In this document: positions 38,966 through 49,164 of the stretch, piece after piece
Position numbering within the stretch: position 1 is the first letter of the stretch
How the letters are laid out: each line of letters opens with the position of its first letter
Assembly (NCBI GenBank): GCA_934045075.1
Contig: OW203740.1
Span: 18,923,878-18,987,877, forward strand
Source: Yponomeuta sedellus
Taxonomy: Eukaryota > Arthropoda > Insecta > Lepidoptera > Yponomeutidae
Length of the DNA: 64,000 nt
Direction of reading: 5' to 3'
The notes under the pieces: model-generated
Database searches by the model: none
What the model was told of the DNA's origin: nothing
Seen by the model: the letters and a program-made list of their open reading frames with translations, nothing else
Position numbers and translations under genes: made by a program

Positions 38966-39032
38966 TATATCCAAACAAACGTAACATTCCTCTCTCAATT
39001 CTAGTCACTACAAGTAATACCTCTCTCAGTCC
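38966..39032 (-). mobile_element. RTE2 LINE internal fragment
   Basis: ACGTAACATTCCTCTCTCAA, TTCTAGTCACTACA and CTCTCTCAGTCCACATG are the reversed IEKGMLR / VVTRI coding stretch. It lacks the 3' end. Confidence 0.65.
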
Positions 39033-39090
39033 ACATGGATAATAAAAAATGCGAAGTAATCCACTATAATACAAATAAATAAATATAGTA

Positions 39091-39304
39091 CAGTACGATT
39101 AAAATCAGTTAACGATTCGACCAACCTCGGTAATTTTCGTGAATCCTTCATCTCTCACATAGAGTTATCAATTTACAGATATGACACTTAATTACATTAC
39201 TCGTTGTCTTCTTGGATACAATACAAGGATGATATGAGCAACAAAACCTCTTTTGTAGATCAAAACTAACACAACCGAATCGTTAACTGACTTTAATCGT
39301 ATTG
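39091..39304. repeat. foldback element with ~30-bp inverted ends
   Basis: CAGTACGATTAAAATCAGTT + AACGATTCG (39091-39119) faces CGAATCGTTAACTGACTTTA + ATCGTATTG (39276-39304), with two mismatches. ~155 bp of AT-rich DNA lies between. I see no clear TSD. Confidence 0.75.
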
Positions 39305-39331
39305 TACAATACTACAATCTATTATTAGATC

Positions 39332-39693
39332 TTATCACATCGTTATCAACCCTTATATGTCCCTACTACTAGGGCACGGGTCTTTTTCTGCATCGCAGGA
39401 AGGTTAGGCCATACTCCACCACGGGGGCCAAGTCCGGGTTGGTGGAGCATTGTAGGACAGTGGCGGGCCTTACTGTTAGAAGTCATCAAACCGCCTTTAA
39501 GGCCTCAGATATGGCTTAACAACTGCCGGCACCATCAGCTTGACGTACCTTGCGAAGCACGGAAGCGCTCGGAAAAATGCCACTAGCGGTAGTCACGGGA
39601 CGGTCACCCATTCTGCACCTGACCGCGCCTGTTGTTGCTTAACTCAAGTGATTGATTCCAATCACTCGGTTCGACTAGGCCACGAGCGCTTCA
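39332..39693 (-). mobile_element. SINE D, full length
   Basis: Reversed: CGTTATCAACCCTTATATG tail through to CTAGGCCACGAGCGCTTC head. It retains TTGTTGCTTAACTCAAGTGA (5S A-box side) uninterrupted, the empty-site reference for the Harbinger insertion. Flanked by ATCACATC repeats. Confidence 0.88.
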
Positions 39694-39849
39694 CATCACA
39701 TCACAGTAATATTATGTCTATTTACATTCATTTTATCTGTACTTGTATCTGTTTCTTCACCTTACACAAAAATAAAAAATAAAATAAATAAATACGGCGA
39801 AGGTTTGAGAGTGTGTATGTTTGTCACTTCTTTTTCTTGTTAAGAAGAG

Positions 39850-40340
39850 GCTATACAATTTTTATTTTTAATGCACTAACCCGTGCTAAGGACAAATTTA
39901 AAAACCTATTTAGAGGCTAAAGATTTCACCCATGCCGGGATTCGAACCCGCAACCTCTGGCTATCCGTGCCAGTGCTCTACCAATTGAGCCAATGGGCGA
40001 CTCACCGGCATCAGTGAAATTTCGAACCTCTTTACACTATTCTCTGTATTACGTACAGGCAGCGACATCTGGCTTAAGCAAATTGCATCACTTACAGCCC
40101 CGACTACCTACTTTGCAGTTAGGTTATACATCGGAACGATATCACTGTACCCACATGATTATACTATTTTTATTTTTAATGCACTAACCCGTGCTAAGGA
40201 CAAATTTGAAAATCTATTTAGAGGCTAAAAATTTCACCCACGCCGGGATTCGAACCCGCAACCTCTGGCTATCCGTGCCAGCGCTCTACCAATTGAGCCA
40301 ATGGGCGACTTTTTAGCCTCTAAATAGGTTTTTAAGAGAA
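39850..40340 (-). mobile_element. SINE A head-to-tail tandem pair with a terminal inverted tail
   Basis: A complete long copy (tail 39865-39930, tRNA module, head near 40160) joins directly to a second tail and tRNA module (40200-40310), both minus-sense, followed by an opposite-sense tail (40314-40336). Direct evidence for tandem templates. Confidence 0.9.
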
Positions 40341-40488
40341 ATGTCTAGTTAAATGCACAAAATAGCAATCCATCGTCTACAGACATAGCGTTTTCTCATA
40401 TCATCAGAATAATTATGTACAATAGCGTCATGGATTATCACAAAAAGACAATCAACCGAACACAGACACTTCGTTTAATGAACCCATT
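40341..40488. other. unassigned DNA
   Basis: No recognisable feature. Confidence 0.35.
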
Positions 40489-40489
40489 T

Positions 40490-40950
40490 TAGTAGCAATA
40501 AGTACCCGAAACAGGCGTACAGTGCAACACAAGAAATAAGTCCCGCGGATGTTTTGGATGTGCGGCAAGTTGATCGACCAATCAGATGGTTTCATTTTAT
40601 GGCAGGGCGCGCGCCTTTGTTGCTATTGGTTGATTCGACGTCATCGATGCAGGTGACTATTAGTTTGGCAATATTAGCGTGAGCGAAACAGGTAGCGCTA
40701 CTGCTGCAATCAATTCTGCACCTTAACCCTATCGGTTAAAGATCATGTTGAATGTACAATAGCTTCGGGTTCTTTCGTTACACTTCTTCCTAGTCTGCGC
40801 GAACGTAGATTCCCGAAGGGACTTTTATGATGTGTAGTACTGTACGTTCATGCAACGACTAATGAATGTTGATGAAGCGAAAGTGATCTGTCAGGATCGT
40901 GACAACTGGCAGTCCCTGGTCTCTGCCTACCCCTTTGGCATACAGGCGTA
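40490..40950 (+). mobile_element. RTE2 fragment split by a GTAC MITE
   Basis: AAGTACCCGAAACAGGCGTAC precedes, and GTACGTTCATGCAACGACTA follows, the MITE. Joined across a single GTAC they align with the sister copy's GTACCCGGAACCGGCGTGCG + TGCATGCAACGAC. Confidence 0.8.
40521..40841 (+). mobile_element. GTAC-target MITE, copy 2
   Basis: 321 bp. Starts AGTGCAACACAAGAAATAAG and ends CTTTTATGATGTGTAGTACT, with imperfect ~28-bp TIRs sharing AAGTCCC. The TSD is GTAC (40517-40520, 40842-40845). Same family as 31744-32053 but opposite orientation. Confidence 0.9.
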
Positions 40951-40980
40951 AGTTCGTTCATTAATCCGGATGTTATTTAT

Positions 40981-41158
40981 CGTTATATTCTTTTTAATGC
41001 ACTAACCCGTGCTAAAGACAATTTTAAAAACCTATTTAGAGGCTAAAAATTCCACACATGCCGGGACTCGAACCCGAGACCTCCGGTCTGGTGGCACGGT
41101 TAGCCAGAGGTCGCGGGCTCGAGTCCCGGCATGGGTGGAATGTTTAACCTATAAATAG
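40981..41158. mobile_element. SINE A inverted dimer
   Basis: Inverted tail and tRNA 3' part up to ACCTCCGG, then sense from GGTGGCACGGTTAGCC to the tail. The TSD is GTTATTTAT (40972-40980, 41159-41167). Both arms share the variant GACTCGAACCC/GGGCTCGAGTCCC form. Confidence 0.9.
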
Positions 41159-41199
41159 GTTATTTATGGCTGTTATCTTCCTGTCGATGTCTTTTTTTT

Positions 41200-41880
41200 G
41201 GGAAACTATTGGTATTGTGCAATGTAGGCAGAATGCAGAAGAAATGAGGTCCTTGAGAAGTATGTGTAGTGATACTTTGATTGACAGGATACGCAAAAGT
41301 CTGATTGGAGAACGATGTGGACTGAAAGACGATGTAGTGACTAGAATCGAGAAAGGAACGTTGCGTTGGTTTGGACATATGGAGAGGATGAGGGAACAAA
41401 GATTGGCGAAACAAGTATATAATACTAGCTGACCCAGCGAACTTAGTTCCGCCTAATAGTCGATTCTTTAAGTGCTTTTTATTTTTCTCTCCGTAAAAAC
41501 CATCCTCGTACTCCAAGGAATATTCCAAAAAAAGAATTAGCAATATCGATTCAGCTGCTCTCGAGATGTGGGCTTACCAACACGTTCAGCGATTAATTTT
41601 TATATTAAAGATAGTGAATGTGGGTGCAAGGGCCGGTGAGGGACGACCCAGGTGGACATAATTCGTCCAATTATGGTGGAAAGTAGACAGAATGCAGTAG
41701 AAATACAAATATTTATTGTTTATTGTTTAAAATAACACGGTTTACAATGATACTTATCCTAAAGTACAAATTGTTTCAATTTTGGCAACTACCACCTGCA
41801 CTGACCTTTCGACCGTATCGCAGTGAGAAAATGAGGTCCTTGAGAAGTAGGTGTGTGAAGTATTACTTTGATTAACTTAG
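41200..41880 (+). pseudogene. RTE2 LINE C-terminal fragment with a Helitron-like insert
   Basis: EEMRSLRSMCSDTLIDRIRK and EKGTLRWFGHMERMREQRLA are readable up to ~41420. After the insert, GTGAATGTGGGTGCAAGGGC continues the VSVRARAGEGRP region. A second overlapping start (AGAAAATGAGGTCCTTGAG at 41826) suggests another copy. Confidence 0.75.
41424..41607 (-). mobile_element. Helitron-like family E copy inside RTE2
   Basis: On the minus strand it starts TCTTTAATATAAAAATTAAT and ends GGGTCAGCTAG. The flanking host bases are A and T with no TSD, the Helitron pattern. Confidence 0.8.
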
Positions 41881-41888
41881 TAAATAAA

Positions 41889-42382
41889 TTACACTATTTT
41901 TATTTTTAATGCACTAACCCGTGCTAAGGAACAAATTTAAAAACCTATTTAGAGGCTAAAAACTTCACCCATGCCGGGATTCGGTATTGGTAGAGCGCTG
42001 GTACGGATAGCCAGAGGTTGCGGGTTCGAATCCCGGCATGGGTGAAGTTTTTAGCCTCTAAATAGGTTTTTAAATTGTTTCCTTAGCACGGGTTAGTGCA
42101 TTAAAAATAAAAATAGTGTAATAATGTGGGTACAGTGATATCGTTCCGATGTTAAACCTAACTGCAAAGTAGGTGGTCGGGGCTGTAAGTTATGCAATTT
42201 GCTTAAGTCAGATGTCGCTGCCTGTACGTAATACAGAGAATATTGTAAAGAGGTTCGAAATTTCACTGATGCCGTGAGTCGCCCATAGGCTCAATTGGTA
42301 GAGCGCTGGTACGGATAGCCAGAGGTTGCGGGTTCGAATCCCGGCATGGGTGAAGTTTTTAGCCTCTAAATAGGTTTTTAAA
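41889..42382. mobile_element. SINE A trimer: inverted tail + tandem sense pair
   Basis: An inverted tail (41889-41985) meets a sense tRNA module and tail (41986-42122), which is joined through TAAAAATAAAAATAGTGTAA to a complete long copy. TTAGTAAATAAA flanks the whole unit (41877-41888, 42383-42394), so all three parts arrived in one event. All share AGTTTTTAGCC and GGTACGG variants. Confidence 0.92.
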
Positions 42383-42394
42383 TTAGTAAATAAA

Positions 42395-42475
42395 GTCATT
42401 GATACATGCCGGCCCTGGGAATCGAACATGGGTCTCTCGCTTCCGAGTCCATGTTTCTACCATTACCCATTATGT
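42395..42475 (-). mobile_element. SINE C head
   Basis: CATTGATACATGCCGGCCCT, GGGAATCGAACATGGGTCTC and TTCCGAGTCCATGTTTCTAC, reversed. Confidence 0.65.
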
Positions 42476-42479
42476 TTTT

Positions 42480-42731
42480 TTAGGTACCCTCTATGTTTGT
42501 GTCCCACTGCTGGGCAAAGGCCTCCCCCAATTCAGTCCAGAATTTTCTGTCCTGGGCCACCTCAGACCACTCCGGCAAGTGGTTGTCGAGATCATCTTTC
42601 CACCGTCTTCTTGGCCGGCCTCGATTTCGATGTCCGTCGTGTGGCACCCACTCGGTGGCGAGTTTCGATCTATCAAACTGGCGAATTAATATAAAAAAAT
42701 GTATCACCTGTTTCAATGTCATTTGAAACAC
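42480..42731 (-). pseudogene. RTE3 LINE C-terminal fragment
   Basis: Minus strand: LATEWVPHDGHRNRGRPRRR, WKDDLDNHLPEWSEVAQDRK and WTELGEAFAQQWD. This is the C-terminal end of a third RTE-like family, distinguished by ATEWVPHDG and GRPRRRWKDDL. A short ACATAGAGGG end follows. Confidence 0.85.
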
Positions 42732-42734
42732 CTA

Positions 42735-43335
42735 TTTCGTTACTTGGCAACAGTAACTTACAGGCGACCCAAAAAAAAAAAAAAATCATTTATTTGCTAG
42801 AACATGGGTACTAAAGTTCTTAAAAAAAAATTGTCAAGATCCATCATGATCTACCGACCGGTGTGCAAATTTGTTACATAAATAATCAATAATCTTAGGT
42901 TAAATAATAGACTTAACTATACAATTCATTAATTCATATAATAAAATTAGGTACTATAAATCATGCTAATATTTTTTTACATATAATAAAATTAACAGGT
43001 AATTTACAATAATTGAAATAAAATAATAAAAATTAAATGTCAGAATCCAAACCAACAACAGCAAACCCATTTTTTTTTGTAAACGGTTATTTCTCACGTG
43101 CAAAAAAACAATCTCATAAAGGTAGTGCAGTATTTTTTGCCGACGCTACAAAGGCCAGCAAAAACAACATGTCTGGCCTTATTTTGTCGTAATTATTAAC
43201 GCTGTCAAAGTCTTTGTTCCTTTCAACGTGATGAAGCCTTTTGAATCAACGCGTGCATGTGATTTAATTGTTCAAATATTGACGCGCTCCGTTTGATATG
43301 AAAAGATGGTGGCGTATGGTAGGTTAGCTTTTGTT
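42735..43335. other. unassigned, very AT-rich DNA
   Basis: Several A-runs and AATAATAAAATTA-type low-complexity tracts; no recognisable repeat. Confidence 0.45.
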
Positions 43336-43351
43336 CGTCAACTATATTACT

Positions 43352-43515
43352 TCAGCCAGATGTCGCTGCCTGTACGTAATACAGAGAATATTGTAAAGAG
43401 GTTCAAAATTTCACTGATGCCGGTGAGTCGCCCATTAGCTCATTTGGAAAGAGCGCTGGCACGGATAGGGTTCGAATCCCGGCATAGGTAGAATATTTAG
43501 CCTCTAAATAGGTTT
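43352..43515 (+). mobile_element. SINE A, short form with 15-bp TSD
   Basis: 164 bp, starting TCAGCCAGATGTCGCTGCCT and ending CTCTAAATAGGTTT. The TSD is GTCAACTATATTACT (43337-43351, 43516-43530). Part of the anticodon arm is deleted (GGCACGGATAGGGTTCG). This copy fixes both ends of the short form. Confidence 0.95.
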
Positions 43516-43644
43516 GTCAACTATATTACTGTTTCTTCTGTTCGTCTAGTAACTATTTTGAAATTAAGGTTTTTCTTCATTATAATAGTTATATTAGCTT
43601 ATTAATTTATTTGCTTCTTAGTTCATGTAAGGTTACAGACTTAA

Positions 43645-43820
43645 ATTTATAGATAGATAGATAGATAGGGAACACTTTATTGTACATAAAAAAAAATTAC
43701 ACAGAAACAACACATATTTCTTATACTAAGAGTACAGACGGCGGCCTTACCACTAAAAGTGATCGCTTCCAGACAATCTTTGGATGGACTGGAGCAATAT
43801 ATTGGAGAAGGAAGTAGATG
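43645..43820 (-). repeat. family H repeat
   Basis: GATAGATAGATAGATAGG, GAACACTTTATTGTACATAA, TTACCACTAAAAGTGATCGC and CAATCTTTGGATGGACTGG. Confidence 0.7.
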
Positions 43821-43920
43821 TACACATAAATATTTATTTATATTTCAGAATATTTCAGATACATACGAATAGTATTCATAAACAGTATTTATAATATGAA
43901 TACTACTTCAATACTTATTA

Positions 43921-44135
43921 AACGACGATCTCTGTGGCGTAGCGGTAGCGCGTCCTTCATGGTAGAAAGAGGTCCCGGGTTCGAATCCGGCTGGGGACAA
44001 AAAAAACCTTAGGTCTTGGATGTTAACATGTTTGTGATGTCATTGGTTCTGATTCCCACGACACAGGGTATCCTAGTGTGGGGCCAGAAGCAATGTATGT
44101 GCCTGTATGTAAATGCTATGTTATGTTAAATTAAG
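43921..44135 (+). mobile_element. SINE B, full length
   Basis: CTCTGTGGCGTAGCGGTAGC, GGTCCCGGGTTCGAATCC, AACATGTTTGTGATGTCATT, CACGACACAGGGTATCC and the TGTAAATGCTATGTTATGTT tail. Confidence 0.88.
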
Positions 44136-44264
44136 ATACATTACATGTAGACGTATCATCGTCAACAAAAATTTAGGTATAATGTGTCGAATTTTTAGTT
44201 TTTTCGCAAAAAAATGTTTTCTGTCATAATGCGGGACCATATTCTATTAGTATTCTTTAATGAT

Positions 44265-44395
44265 TCGCGATACTCATACATAGTCGTATATTAAACGGGT
44301 CAAATCGCGATTAATAATTAGGTAAAACGTAATTAGCTTATTTCCTATAACGTTTTACCTAATAAATAATCGCGATTTGACTCGTATTAGTAGTG
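44265..44395. repeat. family I hairpin
   Basis: GTCAAATCGCGATTAATAAT + TAGGTAAAACGT faces ACGTTTTACCTAATAAATAA + TCGCGATTTGAC across ~18 nt, an intramolecular hairpin of ~35 bp. Confidence 0.8.
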
Positions 44396-44625
44396 GCATT
44401 TTCCGAGCGGTCCCGTGCTTCGCAAGGCACGTTAAGCACTTGGTGCCGGCTGCCGTCGATAGATGGCAGTCGTTAAGCCAAGTCAGAGGTCTTAGGGCGG
44501 CTTGAAAACTTCTGACTGACCTTTAGCTCCCGTGGTGGAGTATGGCCTATACTTTCTTCAAGAAAGAGACACGTGCCCCTTGGTGGAGGACATATCGGTT
44601 TGATGGTGAACTGATTGTAATAGTA
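44396..44625 (+). mobile_element. SINE D2, 5'-truncated
   Basis: TAGTGGCATTTTCCGAGCGG, GGCGGCTTGAAAACTTCTGA and GTGGTGGAGTATGGCCTATA. Tail degraded (TCGGTTTGATGGTGA). Inserted within family I. Confidence 0.75.
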
Positions 44626-44639
44626 TTAGTACACATAAC

Positions 44640-44840
44640 TAGTATTTTTCAATGATTCGCGATACTCATACATAGTTATAGTAATTATAATATAGTTATA
44701 ATTGACTGTACTCGCCACTTCAGTCTCCGCGAGACCACGGCAACTGTAACGCTGCCGAAACGTCGGGAAATAAGGTAATTACGTTTTACCTAATAAATAA
44801 TCGCGATTTGACCCTTTTAATATATAACTAAATATAACTA
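44640..44840. repeat. family I partial copy
   Basis: CAATGATTCGCGATACTCAT, CGAGACCACGGCAACTGTAA, CTGCCGAAACGTCGGGAAAT and the AATCGCGATTTGACCC end. Confidence 0.75.
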
Positions 44841-45069
44841 CTTTTGATAAACGCGGTTTGCAATGAACTGCATTGCTGTTTCAAGTTCATTGCACTACGT
44901 TGCGTTGAGTTTTGTTGGATATAAAGGGCCTTTTGTAGCGTCGCGTCGTTGACTCATTTTGGCCTCATTAGGTGGTAGGGATAGCAATTAACGCATAAAG
45001 TGCCGTCACTGGTCCTGCTTTCTAGTTTTGACAACCGTACTGCCCAGAAATACCTATATCAATGTCAAC

Positions 45070-45245
45070 CCTTGTAGATGGATAGATAGATAGATAGATA
45101 GAGAACACTTCATTGTACATAAAAAAGGAAATTACACAGATATTTCTTAAACTAAGAGTACAGACGGCGGCCTTATCAGTAAAAGTGATCTCTTCCAGAC
45201 AACCTTTGGATGGACTGGAGCAATTTATTGGAGAAGGAAGTATGT
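45070..45245 (-). repeat. family H repeat
   Basis: GATAGATAGATAGATAGAGA, ACAGATATTTCTTAAAC, AAAAGTGATCTCTTCCAGAC and TGGATGGACTGGAGCAAT. Confidence 0.7.
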
Positions 45246-45261
45246 CACCACTGCTGTCCCA

Positions 45262-45425
45262 TGGATCTTTAAGATAAGATAATTGTTTATTTAAACTCAA
45301 AAAGAATAAATTTGTTACAATGTGATAGTGCCCTGACTCCTGAACTAGGCGGGAATCTGTATCTCAGGAGCCAGTGCTGTCCCAAAAGGTATGATACAAT
45401 GCTATTCTGGGGAAAATGATGCATA
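45262..45425 (-). repeat. LINE-like 3' tail, unclassified
   Basis: AAGATAAGATAATTGTTTAT (tail) followed by AGTGCCCTGACTCCTGAAC and AGGAGCCAGTGCTGTCCC looks like a reversed LINE 3' UTR. Family unknown. Confidence 0.4.
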
Positions 45426-45479
45426 TAAAAAAAACAATAAAGTGTTATGTACACTTTCTTAGAAAAGAAAGTTTGAAAC

Positions 45480-45797
45480 AATCTCTTCCTGCATCGCAGG
45501 AAGGTAAGGCCGTACCCCACCACGGGGGCCGAGTCCGGGTCGGTAGAGGGTTGTAAGACAGTGGAGGACGTTACTGTCAGAAGTTATCGAGCTGCCCATA
45601 AGGCCTCTGACATGGCTTAACGACTGCCATTACATAACAGCCGGCACCAACACTTAGCGTGCCTTGCGAAGCACGGAAGGGCTCAAAAAAAAAATCCACA
45701 AGCGGTAGTCACAGAATGGTCACCCATCCAGCACTTGACGGCGCCTGTTGTTGATTCACTCGCCAATCACTCGGTTCCACTAGGCCACGAACGCTTA
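45480..45797 (-). mobile_element. SINE D, tail-less
   Basis: From TCTTCCTGCATCGCAGGAAG to CTAGGCCACGAACGCTTAA, reversed. The head lost the A-box (CTGTTGTTGATTCACTCGCC). Confidence 0.82.
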
Positions 45798-45889
45798 ATA
45801 CAAAAATAGAGGGAGAAGTTTTTGTTACGAAAATTGATCGGCTTTTGAGGAGTCTTGCGTATGATGTTCGTTCTAGGGCATATCTTCTT

Positions 45890-45916
45890 TTTCTTCTTCA
45901 GGCTATATTATGTGGG
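45890..45916 (-). mobile_element. RTE1 tail scrap
   Basis: TTCTTCTTCAGGCTATATTA matches the last bases of RTE1, reversed. Confidence 0.5.
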
Positions 45917-46114
45917 GCATACCTGATGCAAGATCTTCCTGGCGGTGCAACGGGGTAACGCTGCTAGCGTCATGAGAACTTTTGGGTCGGGTGTGTCCTG
46001 GGGCGGTATTTTTGATTAAGTTTGATTATTTTCATGCCCTCTGTTGTTTTCACCACTTTTTATGATGAACTTGTTCCACTTTCTATGAATGTTTGGATTT
46101 TACTAGTTTAAGAT

Positions 46115-46312
46115 AAGTATATTCTTTTTGTACACTGGAAAAACAACAAATGCAAAACAATTGCGAATATACATAGTACAATTGGCGGCCTTATTGCTAA
46201 AAGCAATAAGGACGCCAATTGTGAAAAAAAAATGTTATTCCAGACAACCTTACGATGGAAAGTTGCTGAAGGAAATTAGAAAGACGGGTAGCCAGTGCAA
46301 ATTTGAATATTG
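46115..46312 (-). repeat. family H-like repeat with hairpin
   Basis: TTTTTGTACACTGGAAAAAC, the hairpin AATTGGCGGCCTTATTGC + TAAAAGCAATAAGGACGCCA, and CCAGACAACCTTACGATGG. Related copies at 60740-60880 and 63185-63310. Confidence 0.6.
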
Positions 46313-46329
46313 ATACATACTTATACTTA

Positions 46330-46505
46330 GCTAGCTGATCCAGCGCACTTCATACCGCCTAGCAATCGATTCTTGTTTTTTTCTCCCCGTAGGAACCATC
46401 TTCGTACTTCAAGGAATATTCTAAAAAAAGAATTAGCGAAATCGGTTCAGCTGCTCTCGAGATTTGCGCTTACCAACACATTCAGCGATTCATTTTTATA
46501 TTATA
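46330..46505 (-). mobile_element. Helitron-like family E copy
   Basis: Reversed: AGCTGATCCAGCGCACTTCA, CCGTAGGAACCATCTTCGTA, CAGCTGCTCTCGAGATTTGC and GCGATTCATTTTTATATTAT. Confidence 0.75.
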
Positions 46506-46569
46506 GAATAATAATACACTTACATACCGTTACTTATATAAACTTAAAATTACTTAATTTCTGAGGAAT

Positions 46570-46720
46570 CTTCATTGTCTGGGGGGTTAAAATACCTCAG
46601 CACTAGAAATTACCAATCCGCGGTGGTTACACGTGGTAGTTAAGCCCATACTGTCTCTGTGAAAGAGAAAGAAGGCCTCTGCCCTGCAGTTGGGATGTTT
46701 ATATAGAGGTTACATAAAAA
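46570..46720 (+). mobile_element. SINE C 3' part
   Basis: ATACCTCAGCACTAGAAATT, ACCAATCCGCGGTGG, AAGCCCATACTGTCTCTG and CTCTGCCCTGCAGTTGGG. Confidence 0.7.
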
Positions 46721-46764
46721 AAGTCTTTTGCGCCTCTTTTCCGTACCTCTTCTGTGTGGCCCCT

Positions 46765-46985
46765 GCCTGAGAGGGCGGTGGCGGAGCGGTGTAGAACGCC
46801 GGCCTCTCAATCGGGAGGTCGTGGGTTCAAACCCCGGCATGTACCAATGACTTTGTTTTCTAAGTTATGTACATTTGTGAAATTATAATAGCAATACCAC
46901 TCGCCGACGGTGGAGGAAAACATCGTAACCTTAACCTTAGTGTCTGAAGTGTTAACGTACCTCAGCGCTTGCTACGTACAATGGC
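46765..46985 (+). mobile_element. SINE C, 5' two-thirds
   Basis: GGCGGTGGCGGAGCGGTGTA, GGTCGTGGGTTCAAACCCCG, ACCAATGACTTTGTTTTCTA, AATACCACTCGCCGACGG and ACCTCAGCGCTTG. Confidence 0.8.
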
Positions 46986-47221
46986 CCAACTAAGTGCGGA
47001 AATATCAGGTCTAACTAACAAACTGTGGCACCTGCCTAAGAAGACAAACCTAGAAATACATTAATAGAGTCTCATTGGAGTACGTCAGTGATGTTGTAAA
47101 CTTTTAATAAAGAATAAAACTGGAACAACTTCAACTTCGTGCTTTATTTAAAGTATATTTCAATTATAACAAAAACAGAAAACTGGATAAAAACCGAATA
47201 AGCAGGTAAAAATAGTCAAGT

Positions 47222-47482
47222 CTACAGTCTATTTATTCTTAGTTGTCCAATTTAGTAAACAAGATTCTACCCTTAAACTGTGACTTTTTAGTCCAAAACT
47301 GCCATATTTCCATAAATGAAGTAACTTGGAACACTCTTTTAGACAACACGCTGCCAATTTTATAAACATACGAGTAGTTCATGAATTTTCGAGAAAATGT
47401 CTACCTTAGGCATATAATCTCAATTTTAAGGTTAGAATCTTGTTTACTAAATTGGACAAGTAAGAATAAATAGACTGTAGTT
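47222..47482. repeat. foldback element with 56-bp inverted ends
   Basis: CTACAGTCTATTTATTCTTA and following bases (47222-47277) are complementary, with about two mismatches, to 47427-47482. The ~150-bp loop has no coding potential. No TSD was identified. Confidence 0.85.
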
Positions 47483-47988
47483 AAGATGTAAATTAGTAAT
47501 GCTAAAAATGAGGGAAATCTGAAAAATGGGTGAGGTAATTTTTTTTTTCAAAATGATTATGAAAAGTCAGAATTAATTAAATAAAAAAAAAATTGTGTAA
47601 ATAGTACAATGTGTAAATAGGTTTGCACCGTTACACGTCTATTCAAAGATTCACCCTGAATTTTAATATCTTCTTTAGTTCCTGAGTACAAATCGCTTGT
47701 TCTGCTCACCGTACACGATGCAAAAGTCCAGTGCAAACAGCGTGATCGATGGTTTATTAGACCAGGTGCTTCTTTACGTAATGATTCATTGCACTCGTAA
47801 ATACCTACTCAAGTATCTTTTGTCTTCAGCCGGTATAGTAATACTAGTGTAGCCTATGTAATAATTAATACCTACCTATGTATTATCATGATTATCGTTT
47901 ATTATTTGGAAGACAAAGGTGTCCGTTATTTAAATTATCATAGCCGGGACGATTATGTCTAGTGTAGTGTAACATAAGGCCACCATTG
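47483..47988. other. unassigned AT-rich DNA
   Basis: No recognisable feature. Confidence 0.4.
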
Positions 47989-47990
47989 TA

Positions 47991-49104
47991 TAGTCTGTTA
48001 GCTATTAGAATATGCCTCGGGATCTAGAGTAGGCTTCGGTTTTCGCCGGTTTTGTACTGATGATCGAGTTCTGATTTCGAAATTATGATATGATATGATA
48101 AATTATTTATTTACACTTACACACACATTCATAAAAGTACAAAAACAAACAGGATAGGCAGAGTAGACACAATTACACAACAATAATAATAAATCTAACA
48201 TACCAACATGCAAGGATGCAAGGTACGGTATGTACCTGCATCATAACGAAAGATATGAGACATCATTTCTGTGGGTGGGTGTGGCAAGTGCAAAATGGTA
48301 CTGACTCAGCATGTGCTGAAGAAGCTAGCTACTCCAGCGCTGGTATTATGCCAGTACCAGGTACCTACTTAGTAAAAGGCGGCGTGCTGGGCTCGGAGAG
48401 CTATATCTTTAAATCGCTATATCTATATATGGGTTGGCTGCAATGTAATATTAAATAATTACGTGAAAAAAAACGAATTGTCAATTAAAATTGTATAAAT
48501 TAATATAATATATATTAATAAAATACGATGTTAATTTGAGCATAAGATTAATTGTACGTTAAATTGGTGTGGTCATGTCAAAAGTGGGTAAATAATGAAA
48601 CAAATTGATTGAGTAGTGAAATAGTTAAAATAAAATGTCGTGAGTATTTGCACTCATAATAATAATAATGTACTTACATAATTGTCAAACTTCGATACAG
48701 TCGAAGTTAATACAAATGGCTAACAAACCAAAGCACAGTGAATTGCATAATCATAAAATAATAATAAATAATTTTGTAAGAATGTCAGAAAAGGTTACAT
48801 TTATAGACTATGTAGATCTGTAAGTGCAATTGTACATGATCTAACTAACTCTGTAAATGTTAAGATTTTAAAAGGCTCCGGGTGTTAGGGAGCCAACTTC
48901 TGTTCGCTAAGCAACAACATTTTATATTTGGACCTAAATATAGTTTTAGTCTTAAGCTGCCTAAGAGGTGGGGGAATGTCATTCCAACATTTGGTTATTA
49001 TTAACTTAAATTAAGTGTCATATTAGTTCCGATATTACTGTTACACGAATATATTCGATTCTATGCGATAGTAGCCGAGGTATATTATAAAAGCTAACAC
49101 ACTA
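47991..49104 (-). mobile_element. family G MITE split by a LINE-like insert, TA flanks
   Basis: The ends TAGTCTGTTAGCTATTAGAA and TTATAAAAGCTAACACACTA are flanked by TA (47989-47990, 49105-49106), supporting a Tc1/mariner-type MITE. The centre is replaced by ~960 bp. Confidence 0.75.
48047..49005 (-). repeat. LINE-like 3' region inside the family G MITE
   Basis: The minus strand ends in AAATAATTTATCATATCAT, a repeat tail. Upstream are CCACCTCTTAGGCAGCTTAA and GGCTCCCTAACACCCGGAGC. It is probably a LINE 3' UTR of an unidentified family. Confidence 0.45.
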
Positions 49105-49164
49105 TACTCTGTATACACGTATTTACAGTTTTTTATATCATTGTGCTCTGAAGTACAATAAAGA

